Shown: positions 33,243 through 43,205, numbered from the stretch's first letter. The stretch: 61,215 nt of DNA from Candidatus Gastranaerophilales bacterium (GCA_944322855.1 CALUQG010000010.1:1-61215); one strand, 5' to 3'. Notes: generated by a model not told the origin, from the letters alone. A program made the numbers and translations.

Positions 33243-34532
33243 ATGGAAAGAAAAATAAAATCAATAATTCTTGCTGCTGGCAAAGGTACAAGAATGAAAT
33301 CAGAAAAATCTAAAGTTTTGCATACTATTTTTAATAAAGAACTATTGGGCTATGTTCTTGATGCAGTGAATAATACCGGTATGGCTGAAGAAAATTTTGT
33401 GATTGTTGGACACCAGTCAGAAGCTGTAGAAGAATTTGTCAAGAATAATTATGCAAATGCAAAGTGTCGTCTTCAATCACCCCAGCTGGGTACAGGCCAC
33501 GCTGCTTTTCAAGCTTATGATGACTTAAAAGATTTTGATGGTGAAGTCTTGATTTTGTGTGGAGATACTCCGCTTTTGACTTCGGAAACGCTAACAAAAT
33601 TTATTAATGCGCATAGAGAAGGACAGGCCGCTTTAACGGTAATGTCAGCTATTTTTGATGATCCAACAAATTACGGCAGAATAGTCAGAGATGAAAACGG
33701 AAATCTCAAGGCAATTGTTGAAGAAAAAGATGCTCAAGACGCTCAGAAAAAAATCAAAGAGATTAATACAGGTGTTTATCTACTCGATTGGAAAAGAGTT
33801 TCGCCGTCTTTTCTGGAAATGAATGCAGATAACGCACAGCACGAGTATTATTTGACAGATATCGTTAAATGGACTATAAAAAATGGCTTAAAAGCGCAGT
33901 CTTATGTATTAGAAAATAATGAAGAATCTTTTGGTATCAATTCTAAAAAACAGCTTGCCCAGGCAACAAAAATTTTGAAAGAAAGAGTCATGGATAAATT
34001 GTTTGCAGCAGGAGTAACAATTGTTGATCCTGATACAACATATATTTCTCCGGATACTCAAATAGAACCTGACACAATTATTTATCCTTGTACTTATATA
34101 GAAGGAAAAAATAAAATAGGTAAAAATTGCAAAATAGGGCCTTTCGCAAGACTGAGAGGAGATGTCGAACTTGGTGATTTTGTTAAAATAGGGAATTTTG
34201 TTGAAATAAAAAAATCAAAAATCAAAAATCATACAAATGTGTCGCACTTGAGCTATGTAGGTGACAGTGATTTGGGTTCAAATGTCAATATAGGTGCAGG
34301 TACGATTACTGCAAATTACAACCATATTACAAAAGAAAAATTTAATACTGTTATAGAGAATAATGCGTCTACGGGATCCAATTCAGTGCTTGTTGCACCT
34401 GTTAAAATCGGTGAAAATGCATCAATAGGCGCCGGTTCTGTTATAAGCAAAGATGTTGATGCTAATGCTCTCGGATTGACAAGAGCTCCTTTAAAAATAT
34501 TTAAAGACTGGTTTCAAAAAGTAAAAAAATAA
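33243..34532 (+). CDS. glmU: Bifunctional UDP-GlcNAc pyrophosphorylase/GlcN-1-P acetyltransferase (GlmU)
   Basis: GlmU makes UDP-GlcNAc for peptidoglycan and surface glycans. The N-terminal uridyltransferase carries LAAGKGTRMKSEKSKVLH (10-27), the GTGHA-type loop and ILCGDTPL. The C-terminal left-handed beta-helix holds GPFARLRGDVELGDFVKIG, HLSYVGDSDLG, NIGAGTITANYNH and LVAPVKIG. At 429 residues it is about 25 shorter than typical GlmU, mainly at the C-terminal end, but all catalytic blocks remain. Confidence 0.96.
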   Translation: MERKIKSIILAAGKGTRMKSEKSKVLHTIFNKELLGYVLDAVNNTGMAEENFVIVGHQSEAVEEFVKNNYANAKCRLQSPQLGTGHAAFQAYDDLKDFDGEVLILCGDTPLLTSETLTKFINAHREGQAALTVMSAIFDDPTNYGRIVRDENGNLKAIVEEKDAQDAQKKIKEINTGVYLLDWKRVSPSFLEMNADNAQHEYYLTDIVKWTIKNGLKAQSYVLENNEESFGINSKKQLAQATKILKERVMDKLFAAGVTIVDPDTTYISPDTQIEPDTIIYPCTYIEGKNKIGKNCKIGPFARLRGDVELGDFVKIGNFVEIKKSKIKNHTNVSHLSYVGDSDLGSNVNIGAGTITANYNHITKEKFNTVIENNASTGSNSVLVAPVKIGENASIGAGSVISKDVDANALGLTRAPLKIFKDWFQKVKK

Positions 34533-34559
34533 TAGTCAAAAAATTTTTTAATCAAAAGT

Positions 34560-34602
34560 AAAAAACAAAAAACTGAAAATTAACCAGTTTTTTGTTTTTT
34601 TT
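34560..34602 (+). terminator. Terminator of glmU
   Basis: A 16-bp stem (six A, C, six A, CTG pairing with CAG, six T, G, six T) with a 9-base loop and a continuing T-run. Confidence 0.75.
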
Positions 34603-34653
34603 ATAAACTTTTGTAAATTTTTTGAAATTTAAAAAAAAATCTAAAAAATACTG

Positions 34654-34680
34654 TTGACGTGTAATTTTGTTTAATATAAG
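34654..34680 (+). promoter_or_regulatory. Promoter of the S10 ribosomal operon
   Basis: TTGACG (34654-34659), then TATAAG (34675-34680) with a 15-base spacer; a 17-base spacer to an offset box is also possible. It lies about 120 bases before rpsJ, leaving a structured leader. Confidence 0.5.
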
Positions 34681-34694
34681 GTTATTAGTACACT

Positions 34695-34755
34695 AGCTGG
34701 ATATGCGCACAAATATGTGCTTTTCCTGAAAAGCATCCATCACAGCATCCCCAGC
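34695..34755 (+). promoter_or_regulatory. Structured leader of the S10 operon
   Basis: Two hairpins share bases and cannot form together: GCACA/TGTGC (34707-34720) and GCTTTTC/GAAAAGC (34719-34734). GCTGG (34696-34700) can close the region by pairing with CCAGC (34751-34755). Mutually exclusive stems before a ribosomal operon suggest autogenous control. It does not match the enterobacterial L4 leader by eye. Confidence 0.45.
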
Positions 34756-34798
34756 CGGTTTAATGAAACAATAAGTTAAAATGAAGGAAGTATAACAA

Positions 34799-35119
34799 AT
34801 GAGTACAGCTCAAAAGAGACAAAGAATTAGAGTTTGCTTAAAAGCATATGATCATAAACTTATTGATGTATCAGCAGAGAAAATAGTTGAAACTGCAAAA
34901 AGAACAGATGCAAAAGTTGCAGGGCCTATTCCTCTTCCGACAAAAAGAAGATTATATTGCGTTTTAAGATCACCTCACGTGGATAAAAAATCAAGAGAAC
35001 ACTTTGAGATGCGTATCCACAAAAGAATTATCGACATCTATGATCCGACTCAACAGACAACTGAAGAGTTAAGCAGAATGGATTTACCTGCTGGTGTTGA
35101 TATCGAAGTAAAATTATAA
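34799..35119 (+). CDS. rpsJ: 30S ribosomal protein uS10
   Basis: uS10, 106 residues, small-subunit head protein and transcription antitermination factor NusE. It has [42 protein letters not shown] in blocks typical of the family, and a [12 protein letters not shown] end. GAAGGAAG precedes the ATG. First gene of the operon. Confidence 0.97.
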   Translation: MSTAQKRQRIRVCLKAYDHKLIDVSAEKIVETAKRTDAKVAGPIPLPTKRRLYCVLRSPHVDKKSREHFEMRIHKRIIDIYDPTQQTTEELSRMDLPAGVDIEVKL

Positions 35120-35267
35120 GCTTCGTATTGGGATCTGAAAATCCGAAACAAATAACACATTACAATTGAATATGATTTAATGTGATCTACAGTCCGTAAC
35201 AAAAGAGAAGCGGCAGGGACATCCGCTCAAAAGTAACAAGTAGCGCTCACAAGGAGAAAGGTAGAAT

Positions 35268-35945
35268 ATGACTACAAACGCTAAAAGCGCCCAGAAATCT
35301 GCCAGCAAAAACAGATTAGGCGTTATCGGTAAAAAATTAGGAATGACTCAAGTCTTTAATGAACATGGACTTGCAATTCCTGTAACAGTTATCAAGGTTG
35401 ACCCGTTGACAGTCACTCAAGTTAAGACTGTTGAGTCAGATGGTTATAATGCTATTCAGGTTGGTTTTGAACCTGCAAAAGAAAAACATCTTTCAAAAGC
35501 TCAAATCGGTCATTTTGCAAAAAACGGTCTTGATAACTTCAGACATTTGCAGGAATTTAGAGTAGAAAACTCATCAGAATATAAAGTTGGACAACAGATT
35601 GATTTGTCTGTTCTTGAAAATGTTGAAAAAGTTGATGTTACTGGAAAATCTATAGGTAAAGGTTTTCAAGGTACAGTTAAAAGATGGAACTTTTCAAGAG
35701 GACCGATGGGACACGGTTCAAAAAATCATAGAGAACCCGGTTCTATTGGTGCAGGTACTACACCTAGCCGTGTTATAAAAGGCAAAAGAATGGCCGGAAA
35801 CATGGGAAATGAAAAAGTAACTATTACAAAACTGACAGTTGTTCAAGTCGACAAAGACAGCAACTTGCTTTTGGTTAAAGGTTCTGTTCCTGGCCCCGAA
35901 GGCAAAATGGTTACAGTAATTCCTTCAAGAGTTAAATGGAACTAG
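35268..35945 (+). CDS. rplC: 50S ribosomal protein uL3
   Basis: uL3, 225 residues. It has an N-terminal extension of about 15 residues before LGVIGKKLGMTQVF, then GFQGTVKRWNFSRGPMGHGS, IGAGTTPSRVIKGKRM and LLVKGSVPGP. AAGGAGAAAGG precedes the ATG. The 148-base gap after rpsJ is long for this operon and contains a small AGCGG/CCGCT stem (35209-35227). Confidence 0.97.
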   Translation: MTTNAKSAQKSASKNRLGVIGKKLGMTQVFNEHGLAIPVTVIKVDPLTVTQVKTVESDGYNAIQVGFEPAKEKHLSKAQIGHFAKNGLDNFRHLQEFRVENSSEYKVGQQIDLSVLENVEKVDVTGKSIGKGFQGTVKRWNFSRGPMGHGSKNHREPGSIGAGTTPSRVIKGKRMAGNMGNEKVTITKLTVVQVDKDSNLLLVKGSVPGPEGKMVTVIPSRVKWN

Positions 35946-35989
35946 AAGTTTAAGTCTTGAGAACAATAAATTCAATTGAGGTTAAAAAA

Positions 35990-36625
35990 ATGACAAAAGA
36001 AGTTTCAATACTAAATACAAAAGGAAGCGCAGTCGGACAGATCGCTTTGGACGAAAAAGTCTTTGGCGTTGAACCGAATTTGCACGTTATGCACCTTGCA
36101 TTAAGACGTCAGTTAAACAATGGCAGATCAGGCAGTGCTAACACAAAAACTAGATCAGAAGTATCCGGCGGTGGAAGAAAGCCATGGAAACAAAAAGGTA
36201 CAGGCAGAGCTAGAGCAGGTTCTTTGAGATCACCTTTGTTCGCAGGTGGTGGTGTAATCTTTGGACCAAAACCGAGAGATTACAGTTTTTCAATGCCTCA
36301 AAAAGCCAGAAGATTGGCTCTTAAATCTGCTTTGTCAGCAAGAATCGATAATACCGTTCTTGTAAAAGATTTCTCAGAAATTAATGAACCTAAAACAAAA
36401 TTGATGGCAGAAACTTTAAAAGCTCTTAAAGTTGAAGGCAAAATTCTTATCATTGCAGATGTTAAAGCAGCAGAAAATGCTTATCTTGAACTCGCTGCAA
36501 GAAACATTCCGAGCGTAAGAATTATACTTCCGTCAAATTTAAACGTTAAGGATTTGCTAGAAGCAGATAACGTTATTATTACAGAAGCAGCAATTAATGA
36601 AATAACTGAAAGGTTGTCAAAATAA
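35990..36625 (+). CDS. rplD: 50S ribosomal protein uL4
   Basis: uL4, 211 residues from the ATG at 35990 (GAGG 9 bases upstream; an in-frame TTG at 35957 is rejected). The exit-tunnel loop shows GGRKPWKQKGTGRARAGSLR and PLFAGGGVIFGPKPRDY. The stop overlaps the start of rplW (TAATG). Confidence 0.97.
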   Translation: MTKEVSILNTKGSAVGQIALDEKVFGVEPNLHVMHLALRRQLNNGRSGSANTKTRSEVSGGGRKPWKQKGTGRARAGSLRSPLFAGGGVIFGPKPRDYSFSMPQKARRLALKSALSARIDNTVLVKDFSEINEPKTKLMAETLKALKVEGKILIIADVKAAENAYLELAARNIPSVRIILPSNLNVKDLLEADNVIITEAAINEITERLSK

Positions 36626-36933
36626 TGAGCAACATGAGAAAAAATACAGAAAGACTTTACGACATCATTAAAAGACCTATCATAACTGAAAAGTCTATGG
36701 AAGCTACAACATTGCAGCAATACACATTCGAAGTTGTAAAAGATGCAACAAAAGTTGAAATAGCTCAAGCTGTCGAATTGGCTTTCCCGGGCAGAAAAGT
36801 AAAAAAAGTAAGAACTGTGTATATGCCTTCTCACGCAAAAAGAGTCGGCTACAGCGCAGGCAGAACTCAATCAGGCAAAAAAGCAATTGTGTCTATTGAG
36901 GGCGATCCAATCGAAGAACTCGTTGGAGCATAG
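36625..36933 (+). CDS. rplW: 50S ribosomal protein uL23
   Basis: uL23, 102 residues, exit-tunnel protein that docks trigger factor and SRP. It has DIIKRPIITEKSMEA, YTFEVVKDATKVEIAQAVE and KKVRTVYMPSHAKRVG. Translation is coupled to rplD by a one-base overlap. Confidence 0.96.
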   Translation: MSNMRKNTERLYDIIKRPIITEKSMEATTLQQYTFEVVKDATKVEIAQAVELAFPGRKVKKVRTVYMPSHAKRVGYSAGRTQSGKKAIVSIEGDPIEELVGA

Positions 36934-37038
36934 GCAAATGCCTAAAGCCGGTTTCCGGCATAAAGATACATGAGGTATAACGGTGGCGCAAACGGCCGAT
37001 GGTTATACAACCCTAGAAGAAACAGGAGCAAAAAGAAA

Positions 37039-37866
37039 ATGGGTATAAAAGTAATAAATCCAACTTCACCTGGACAAAGAGGTATGACAAAGAGTGATTT
37101 TTCTGAAATCACTGCTTCTAAACCTGAAAAATCCTTGTTGAAGCCAATCAAAAAGACAGCCGGTAGAAATAATACCGGTAGAATTACTTGTCGTCACAAA
37201 GGCGGCGGAGTAAAGAAAGCATATCGTGTAATTGATTTCAAACGTGAAAAATTCGGTGTACCTGCTACAGTAAAAACTATTGAGTACGATCCGAACAGAA
37301 ACGTTAGAATTTCACTTGTATTCTACGCTGATGGTGAAAAAAGATATATTTTGACACCTCAAGGGTTGAATGTTGGTGATACTATCATATCCGGTCCAAA
37401 TGCAGATATCATTACTGGTAATGCTTTACCGTTGGAATTAATTCCGTTAGGTACAATGGTACACAACGTTGAGATGATTCCCGGCCGTGGTGCAAAATTA
37501 GTCAGAACAGCAGGTGCTGCTGCACAGTTGATGGCTAAAGAAGGCAACTATGTAACAATCAAATTACCAAGCTCAGAAATGAGAATGATAAGAAAAGAAT
37601 GTTTGGCAACAATCGGTGTTCTCGGCAACGCAGAACAAAAGAACATGAAAATCGGTAAAGCAGGTCGTAAAAGATATATGGGTATCAGACCTACTGTACG
37701 TGGTGTAACAATGAACCCTTGCGATCACCCACACGGTGGTGGTGAAGGTAAAACAGGTCCCGGCGGACACCCGAAAACTCCATGGGGCAAACCGGCTCTT
37801 GGTTACAAAACTAGAAAATCTAATAAACATTCTGACAAGTATATTGTTAGAGGCAGAAAACGTTAA
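37039..37866 (+). CDS. rplB: 50S ribosomal protein uL2
   Basis: uL2, 275 residues from the ATG at 37039 after GGAGCAAAAAGAAA; an open upstream extension to 36970 is not family-like. It contains [16 protein letters not shown], the peptidyl-transferase-region block [15 protein letters not shown] and a [11 protein letters not shown] end. Confidence 0.97.
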   Translation: MGIKVINPTSPGQRGMTKSDFSEITASKPEKSLLKPIKKTAGRNNTGRITCRHKGGGVKKAYRVIDFKREKFGVPATVKTIEYDPNRNVRISLVFYADGEKRYILTPQGLNVGDTIISGPNADIITGNALPLELIPLGTMVHNVEMIPGRGAKLVRTAGAAAQLMAKEGNYVTIKLPSSEMRMIRKECLATIGVLGNAEQKNMKIGKAGRKRYMGIRPTVRGVTMNPCDHPHGGGEGKTGPGGHPKTPWGKPALGYKTRKSNKHSDKYIVRGRKR

Positions 37867-37884
37867 TAAGTAAGGAGATAATGA

Positions 37885-38166
37885 ATGGCTCGTTCGCTAA
37901 AAAAAGGTCCATTTGTACAAGAATCACTTCAGAAAAAAATCGCTAAAATGAACGAAGCTGGAGAGAAAAAAGTAATTAAAACTTGGTCAAGAGCATCAAT
38001 GATTGTACCTGATATGCTGGGTCACACAATTGCTGTTCACAATGGTAAAAGCCATGTACCGGTTTATATTACAGAACAAATGGTTGGTCATAAATTAGGT
38101 GAATTTGCACCTACCAGGTTATTCAGAGGCCATGCAGGTCAAGATAAAACAGCTAAAAGGAAGTAA
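37885..38166 (+). CDS. rpsS: 30S ribosomal protein uS19
   Basis: uS19, 93 residues: [50 protein letters not shown] lies upstream of the ATG. Confidence 0.97.
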   Translation: MARSLKKGPFVQESLQKKIAKMNEAGEKKVIKTWSRASMIVPDMLGHTIAVHNGKSHVPVYITEQMVGHKLGEFAPTRLFRGHAGQDKTAKRK

Positions 38167-38169
38167 ATT

Positions 38170-38511
38170 ATGCAAGAATCAATGGCAAGACAAACAAATA
38201 TAAGTATGCCTGCTCGCAAATTACGCAGAGTAATTAACGAGTTGAGAGGCAAGTCTGCTTTAGAAGCAGCTAAAATCTTAAAATTTATGCCTTACTTCGC
38301 AGCAAGAGTTGTTGAAAAAAACTTGGTTGCAGCAATTGCGAATGCTAATGAAAAATTCGGTGCAAGTGCTGAAGACCTTAAAATTTCAGAAATTTTCGCT
38401 GATGAAAGTTCGACATATAAGAGAGGTAAACCGAGAGCTCAAGGCAGAATCTACAGAAGACTCAAAAGAACTTCTCATTTAACAGTTAAATTAGCAAGTA
38501 GTAAGAATTAA
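38170..38511 (+). CDS. rplV: 50S ribosomal protein uL22
   Basis: uL22, 113 residues: [21 protein letters not shown]-type start (read in two parts), and a beta-hairpin loop [19 protein letters not shown] that lines the exit tunnel. The gap to rpsS is 3 bases. Confidence 0.97.
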   Translation: MQESMARQTNISMPARKLRRVINELRGKSALEAAKILKFMPYFAARVVEKNLVAAIANANEKFGASAEDLKISEIFADESSTYKRGKPRAQGRIYRRLKRTSHLTVKLASSKN

Positions 38512-38522
38512 GGAGGCTGACC

Positions 38523-39254
38523 TTGGGACAAAAGACACATCCAAAAGGATTCAGAGTAGGTATAATCGAACCTTGGGAAAGCACATGGTATGCTAAGAGA
38601 AAAGATTATCCCGAATTTGTAAAAGAAGATGACAAATTGAGAAAATATATCAAGAAAAGATTATATGCTGCAGGCATTTCTAAAATCTTAATTGATAGAA
38701 AAGCTCAAAACCTCAACATAACTGTAGTTACAGCAAAACCAGGTATCGTTGTCGGCAGAGGCGGACAAGGTATCGAAGAGTTGAGAGCAGATGTTGCAAA
38801 ACTTGTAAATAGAACAGTATCTATTGATGTTGTTGAAGTTGCAAGAGTTGATGCTGATGCTCAGCTGGTATCTGAAAATATCGCTCTTCAGCTTGAAAAA
38901 CGTATTGCTTTCAGAAGAGCTATGAAACAGGCTATTCAGCGCACAATGAGATCAGGCGTTCAAGGTATCAAAATTATGGTATCAGGTCGTTTGGGCGGTG
39001 CTGAAATTGCAAGAAGCGAATGGGTAAAAGAAGGAAGAATTCCTCTTCAAACACTCAGAGCTGATGTTGATTACGGCTTTGCTGAAGCAGATACAATAAT
39101 GGGTAAAATCGGTGTTAAAGTTTGGATATTCAAAGGCAACTTGATGCCCGGTGAAAAAGCAGATATGAATATCAAAGCTAAAAAAGCCGGTTCTCATGAA
39201 GAAAAACCACTTGGCGGCAGAAGAAGAAAAAGAGCTTCCGAAGCTGCTGAATAG
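38523..39254 (+). CDS. rpsC: 30S ribosomal protein uS3 (TTG start)
   Basis: uS3, 243 residues, with KH domain [20 protein letters not shown] and the C-domain block [13 protein letters not shown]. The start codon is TTG at 38523, preceded by AAGGAGGCTGACC, a near-perfect Shine-Dalgarno; the following [13 protein letters not shown] is the exact family N-terminus, so no other start is possible. A lysine-rich 30-residue tail follows. Confidence 0.97.
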   Translation: MGQKTHPKGFRVGIIEPWESTWYAKRKDYPEFVKEDDKLRKYIKKRLYAAGISKILIDRKAQNLNITVVTAKPGIVVGRGGQGIEELRADVAKLVNRTVSIDVVEVARVDADAQLVSENIALQLEKRIAFRRAMKQAIQRTMRSGVQGIKIMVSGRLGGAEIARSEWVKEGRIPLQTLRADVDYGFAEADTIMGKIGVKVWIFKGNLMPGEKADMNIKAKKAGSHEEKPLGGRRRKRASEAAE

Positions 39255-39297
39255 ATAGTTAATTAATACAAAATAAATAATTAGGAGCGACACTAAA

Positions 39298-39717
39298 ATG
39301 TTAATGCCCAAAAAAACTAAATATCGTAAAAAAATGAAAGGCAGAATGAAAGGCCATGAAACCAGAGGTACCAAACTCGAATTTGGCAATTACGGTTTGA
39401 TTGCTTGCGATCCTGCTTGGATTACCTCCAGACAAATAGAAGCCGCAAGACGTGCTATGACACGTAACATCAAAAGAGGCGGTAATGTTTGGATTAAAAT
39501 ATTTCCGGACAAACCAATTACTGCAAAACCTGCTGAAACTCGTATGGGTAAAGGTAAAGGTAACCCTGAATACTGGGTTGCAGTTGTTAAGCCGGGCAGA
39601 GTTCTCTTTGAACTTGATTTCCCACAGAGAGACATTGCTGTTGAGTCACTGAAACTTGCTGCTCAAAAGCTTCCTATCAAGGTTAAAATTATTGAAAAAG
39701 AAGCTGCTGAAGCATAG
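39298..39717 (+). CDS. rplP: 50S ribosomal protein uL16
   Basis: uL16, 139 residues: [53 protein letters not shown]. The first ATG (39298) after AGGAG is preferred to the third-codon ATG. Confidence 0.97.
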   Translation: MLMPKKTKYRKKMKGRMKGHETRGTKLEFGNYGLIACDPAWITSRQIEAARRAMTRNIKRGGNVWIKIFPDKPITAKPAETRMGKGKGNPEYWVAVVKPGRVLFELDFPQRDIAVESLKLAAQKLPIKVKIIEKEAAEA

Positions 39718-39758
39718 GTTAAGTGAATAATTACCAATCGTAATTAAAGGATAAAACA

Positions 39759-39953
39759 ATGAAGTTACAAGAATTAAAAGAAAAATCAATAGATGAGCTT
39801 AATACTTTAATTGATGAGACAAAAAAGCAGTTGTTTGATTTGAGAATGCAAAAAGCATTGCAAAAACTTGAAAACACTGCTCAAATCCGTCAGTTAAAGA
39901 CTGTTATTGCTCAGGCTAAAACGTTAATTAAAGAAAAGTCAGAGGTAAAATAA
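39759..39953 (+). CDS. rpmC: 50S ribosomal protein uL29
   Basis: uL29, 64 residues, two-helix protein: LKEKSIDELNTLIDETKKQL, FDLRMQKALQKLENTAQIR. AAGGATAAAACA precedes the ATG; rpsQ follows after 2 bases. Confidence 0.95.
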   Translation: MKLQELKEKSIDELNTLIDETKKQLFDLRMQKALQKLENTAQIRQLKTVIAQAKTLIKEKSEVK

Positions 39954-39955
39954 AG

Positions 39956-40201
39956 ATGCCGAAGAAAGAAAAACAAGGTGTTGTAGTAAGCAACAAAATG
40001 GATAAAACAGCTGTTGTTAAAGTAGCTGAATATAATAAACACCCGAAATACCACAAAATTATTGAAACACATAAGAATTACAAAGCTCATGATGCTGAAA
40101 ATGTTTGTGGCGAAGGAGATGTAGTTAGAATAGTTGAATCTAAACCTATCTCCGGTGACAAAAGATGGGTTGTGGCTGAAATAGTTGAAAAAGCTAACTA
40201 G
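39956..40201 (+). CDS. rpsQ: 30S ribosomal protein uS17
   Basis: uS17, 81 residues, OB-fold: KQGVVVSNKMDKTAVVKV, HPKYHKIIETHKNYKAHD, GDVVRIVESKPISGDKRW. Confidence 0.96.
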   Translation: MPKKEKQGVVVSNKMDKTAVVKVAEYNKHPKYHKIIETHKNYKAHDAENVCGEGDVVRIVESKPISGDKRWVVAEIVEKAN

Positions 40202-40277
40202 GCTATAACCGCGCAGTTTGAATTTTCAAATTACGTAAAATTAATTTCAAAATTAAATGAAATAAAGGATAAAGACA

Positions 40278-40646
40278 ATGATACAACAAGAAACCAGATT
40301 AGTCGTAGCTGACAACACAGGTGCTAAAGAGCTTCTTTGTATCCGTGTAATGGGCAGTTCTAATAAGAAATTTGCTCACGTTGGCGACGTAATCGTAGCA
40401 ACAGTTAAAGATGCTACACCTAATATGGCTGTTAAGAAATCTGATGTAGTTAAGGCAGTTGTTGTCAGAACAAAAGCTGACATTAAACGTGCTGACGGAT
40501 CTGTAATCAGATTTGATGAAAACGCAGCTGTTATTATTAACAAAGACGGCAACCCGAGAGGAACCCGTGTATTTGGTCCTGTTGCAAGAGAATTAAGAGA
40601 TAAAAACTTTATGAAGATTATCTCACTTGCTCCGGAAGTTATTTAA
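40278..40646 (+). CDS. rplN: 50S ribosomal protein uL14
   Basis: uL14, 122 residues: [58 protein letters not shown]. Normal length. Confidence 0.97.
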   Translation: MIQQETRLVVADNTGAKELLCIRVMGSSNKKFAHVGDVIVATVKDATPNMAVKKSDVVKAVVVRTKADIKRADGSVIRFDENAAVIINKDGNPRGTRVFGPVARELRDKNFMKIISLAPEVI

Positions 40647-40654
40647 GGTGTGTG

Positions 40655-40764
40655 AAACCCGTCGGGGTTCGAGACTTCGAAGCCCAGAGGGTGTAACCGT
40701 TCCAAACCGCCGTTGTGACGTAGCGAAAGCGAAGGAATGAACAAATCTTTGATTTGACAGGCGG
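40655..40764 (+). other. GC-rich structured spacer between rplN and rplX
   Basis: This 145-base gap is clearly richer in GC than its neighbours and can fold. AACCC/GGGTT closes a GTCG loop (40656-40669), GC-GAAA-GC forms a tetraloop (40723-40730), CAAATC/GATTTG is a hairpin (40742-40756), and CCGCC (40707-40711) pairs with GGCGG (40760-40764) to enclose the last two. It could be a regulatory structure or an inserted small repeat. Confidence 0.5.
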
Positions 40765-40791
40765 ATAAACAACTTAATTAAGGAAAGAACA

Positions 40792-41142
40792 ATGAAAAAT
40801 AAGAAAAAACCAGTAGAAAAACATGATTTGCACGTAAAAACCGGTGACCGTGTTATCCTGACATCTGGAAAGGATAAAGGCAAAATCGGTAACGTGAAGA
40901 AAGTCATTGCATCTGAAAACAAAGTTATAGTTGAAGGTGCAAATATGATTACAAAAGCACAAAAACCAAATCCTATGGCAGGTATTCAGGGCGGTTTAAA
41001 CAAAATCGAAGCTGCTGTTGATTCTTCAAAGGTAATGGTTTATTGCACATCTTGCGAAAAAGCAACAAGAATCAAACATGATATTGTTGATGGCAAGAAA
41101 GTTCGTGTTTGCAAAAAATGCGGCGAACAAATTGATGCTTAA
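40792..41142 (+). CDS. rplX: 50S ribosomal protein uL24 with C-terminal zinc ribbon
   Basis: uL24, 116 residues. The KOW motif is VKTGDRVILTSGKDKGKIG and is followed by VEGANMITKAQKPNP. The C-terminus has CTSC and CKKC pairs, a zinc ribbon present in some bacterial L24 proteins. Confidence 0.96.
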   Translation: MKNKKKPVEKHDLHVKTGDRVILTSGKDKGKIGNVKKVIASENKVIVEGANMITKAQKPNPMAGIQGGLNKIEAAVDSSKVMVYCTSCEKATRIKHDIVDGKKVRVCKKCGEQIDA

Positions 41143-41184
41143 TTAATGGCATTGCTGTATTAGTTTGAGTATGGGTGCCTTATT

Positions 41185-41197
41185 TGCGCACAAATAT
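41185..41197 (+). promoter_or_regulatory. Leader-like motif repeated before rplE
   Basis: TGCGCACAAATAT here is identical to 34704-34716 in the rpsJ leader. Both copies are followed at a similar distance by TAAAATGAAGG and then the start codon. This suggests a shared regulatory site within one operon. Confidence 0.4.
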
Positions 41198-41244
41198 TAT
41201 GTTTGTACTAAAATGAAGGTACATTCTACGAAAAGGAAAGAAAA

Positions 41245-41808
41245 ATGACTACATTAACAAAAGACTTAAAAGTTAGATACGAAGAAGAAGTAAAAGAATC
41301 TTTAAAATCTCAGTTTGGTTATGAAAATGTTAACCAGATACCGAAATTGAACAAAATTGTTATCAATATGGGTGTTGGCGAAGCTTGTCACAACTCTAAA
41401 CTGGCTGAAACAATAGTAAAACAATTAACAAAAATTGCAGGCCAAAAAGCTGTAATTACAAAAGCAAAACAATCAATTTCATCTTTCAAATTGAGAGAAG
41501 GTATGCCTGTTGGTTGTATGGTTACTCTCAGAGGCGAAAGAATGTATGATTTCTTACAAAAGCTCATATGCGTAGTTCTTCCGAGAATTCGTGACTTTAG
41601 AGGTATTTCTTCAAAAAGTTTTGACGGCAGAGGCAACTACACATTAGGCTTGAAAGAACAAACTTTGTTCCCTGAAATTTCATATGATGAAGTTGATGCT
41701 GTTTTCGGTATGAATATTTCTATTATTACTACCGCAAAAACTGACGAAGAAGCAAGAGCATTGCTTGCTGAGTTGGGTATGCCATTTAAAAAGAAATCTA
41801 ATAATTAA
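41245..41808 (+). CDS. rplE: 50S ribosomal protein uL5
   Basis: uL5, 187 residues: [57 protein letters not shown]. It binds 5S rRNA. AAAGGAAAG precedes the ATG. Confidence 0.97.
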   Translation: MTTLTKDLKVRYEEEVKESLKSQFGYENVNQIPKLNKIVINMGVGEACHNSKLAETIVKQLTKIAGQKAVITKAKQSISSFKLREGMPVGCMVTLRGERMYDFLQKLICVVLPRIRDFRGISSKSFDGRGNYTLGLKEQTLFPEISYDEVDAVFGMNISIITTAKTDEEARALLAELGMPFKKKSNN

Positions 41809-41885
41809 TAATGTTTTGCAACAGAATATGCAAAGCAAGGATAAAAAATAAATAATAATGCAATTTGCATAAAAAGGAGAAAATC

Positions 41886-42092
41886 GTGGCTAAAAAATCA
41901 ATGATAGCTAAAGAACAAAGAAGAGAATTACTTGTATCAAAAGGTAAATATCCTAAAGTAAGACTCCATAACAGATGTTCTATATGCGGCCGTCCTCACG
42001 GATATCACAGAGATTTCGGTCTTTGCAGAATATGCTTGAGAAAAATGGCTCATGAAGGTTTGTTACCCGGTGTAGTAAAAGCAAGCTGGTAA
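41886..42092 (+). CDS. rpsN: 30S ribosomal protein uS14, zinc type (GTG start)
   Basis: Short zinc-binding uS14 of 68 residues: [15 protein letters not shown], then [10 protein letters not shown] and CRICLRK, which form the zinc knuckle. The start is GTG at 41886 after AAGGAG; the open frame continues upstream to 41865, but that part is not conserved. Confidence 0.95.
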   Translation: MAKKSMIAKEQRRELLVSKGKYPKVRLHNRCSICGRPHGYHRDFGLCRICLRKMAHEGLLPGVVKASW

Positions 42093-42200
42093 TTCTGCTT
42101 TCTTTACTATACTGCCTGACAATGGTAATGATTGTTCATGTAAGTAGTAAGAGTGTGATTAAAATTTTTTACTCTCACTCGCAAGAAAAGGAAAAATAAA

Positions 42201-42596
42201 ATGTTTACAGATCCAATAGCAGATATGCTGACAAGAATCAGAAACGCAAATATTGTTTCTCACACAGATGTTGAAATGCCATCTTCTAAATTGAAAGTCG
42301 AACTTGCAAAAGTTCTTAAAGAAGAAGGTTACATCACTGACTATACAGAAAAAGAAGTTGGCAAGTTTAAAGTTTTGTCAATTGTTTTGAAATATGATGA
42401 AACTCATAAACCGGTTATTTCTAATTTGAAAAGAATTTCTAAAACCGGTTTGAGAGTATATTCAAAAGCAAAAGATCTTCCGCAGGTATTTGGCGGTCTT
42501 GGTATTGCTATTATTTCTACAAGCAAAGGCCTTATGACTGACAGAAAAGCAAGAAAAGAAAACCTTGGCGGCGAAGTTCTTTGCTATGTATGGTAA
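42201..42596 (+). CDS. rpsH: 30S ribosomal protein uS8
   Basis: uS8, 131 residues: [51 protein letters not shown], ending [19 protein letters not shown] precedes the ATG. Confidence 0.97.
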   Translation: MFTDPIADMLTRIRNANIVSHTDVEMPSSKLKVELAKVLKEEGYITDYTEKEVGKFKVLSIVLKYDETHKPVISNLKRISKTGLRVYSKAKDLPQVFGGLGIAIISTSKGLMTDRKARKENLGGEVLCYVW

Positions 42597-42653
42597 TCAC
42601 CGTATAATCAGTATTTAAAATATTTAGTTAAAAAATTAAATTGGAGATAAAAA

Positions 42654-43196
42654 ATGTCACGTATAGGTAAAAAACCTGTTATTATACCGGATGGCGTTGA
42701 AGTAAAAGTTGAAGATCACGTATTAACTGCTAAAGGACCTTTGGGAACTGAGACAGTTGAATTTCGTCCGGAAATTTCAGTTAAAATTCAAGATAAAGAA
42801 ATTATTGTTGATGTTCACAATCATGATGACAGAAAATCAAGAGCATTGTGGGGATTGACAAGAACATTGATTAACAATGCTGTAGAAGGTGTAAAACACG
42901 GCTTCACAAAAAAATTAGAAATCCAGGGTGTTGGCTACAGAGCTAACATGGAAGGTTCTAACCTCAACCTTGTATTGGGTTATTCTCACCCGATTTTGAT
43001 TACACCTCCGGAAGGTATAAAAATTGCTGTTGAAGCTAACACAAAAATCACTGTTACCGGTCCTAACAAACAAATGGTTGGCGATGTCGCTGCTGAAATA
43101 AGAAGCAAACGTCCTCCTGAAGTTTACAAAGGAAAAGGTATCAGATACGAAGGCGAATACGTAAGACGTAAAGCCGGTAAAACTGGTAAAAAATAG
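42654..43196 (+). CDS. rplF: 50S ribosomal protein uL6
   Basis: uL6, 180 residues: MSRIGKKPVIIPDGVEV, LQGVGYRA-type block (KLEIQGVGYRANMEG) and KGIRYEGEYVRRKAGK end. GGAG precedes the ATG. Confidence 0.97.
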   Translation: MSRIGKKPVIIPDGVEVKVEDHVLTAKGPLGTETVEFRPEISVKIQDKEIIVDVHNHDDRKSRALWGLTRTLINNAVEGVKHGFTKKLEIQGVGYRANMEGSNLNLVLGYSHPILITPPEGIKIAVEANTKITVTGPNKQMVGDVAAEIRSKRPPEVYKGKGIRYEGEYVRRKAGKTGKK

Positions 43197-43205
43197 GAAT
43201 AATCC

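Noticed and set aside
40623-40962. Minus-strand frames across the rplN-rplX spacer
   Set aside because: They run antisense to rplX and into the GC-rich spacer; no start signal or domain is seen.
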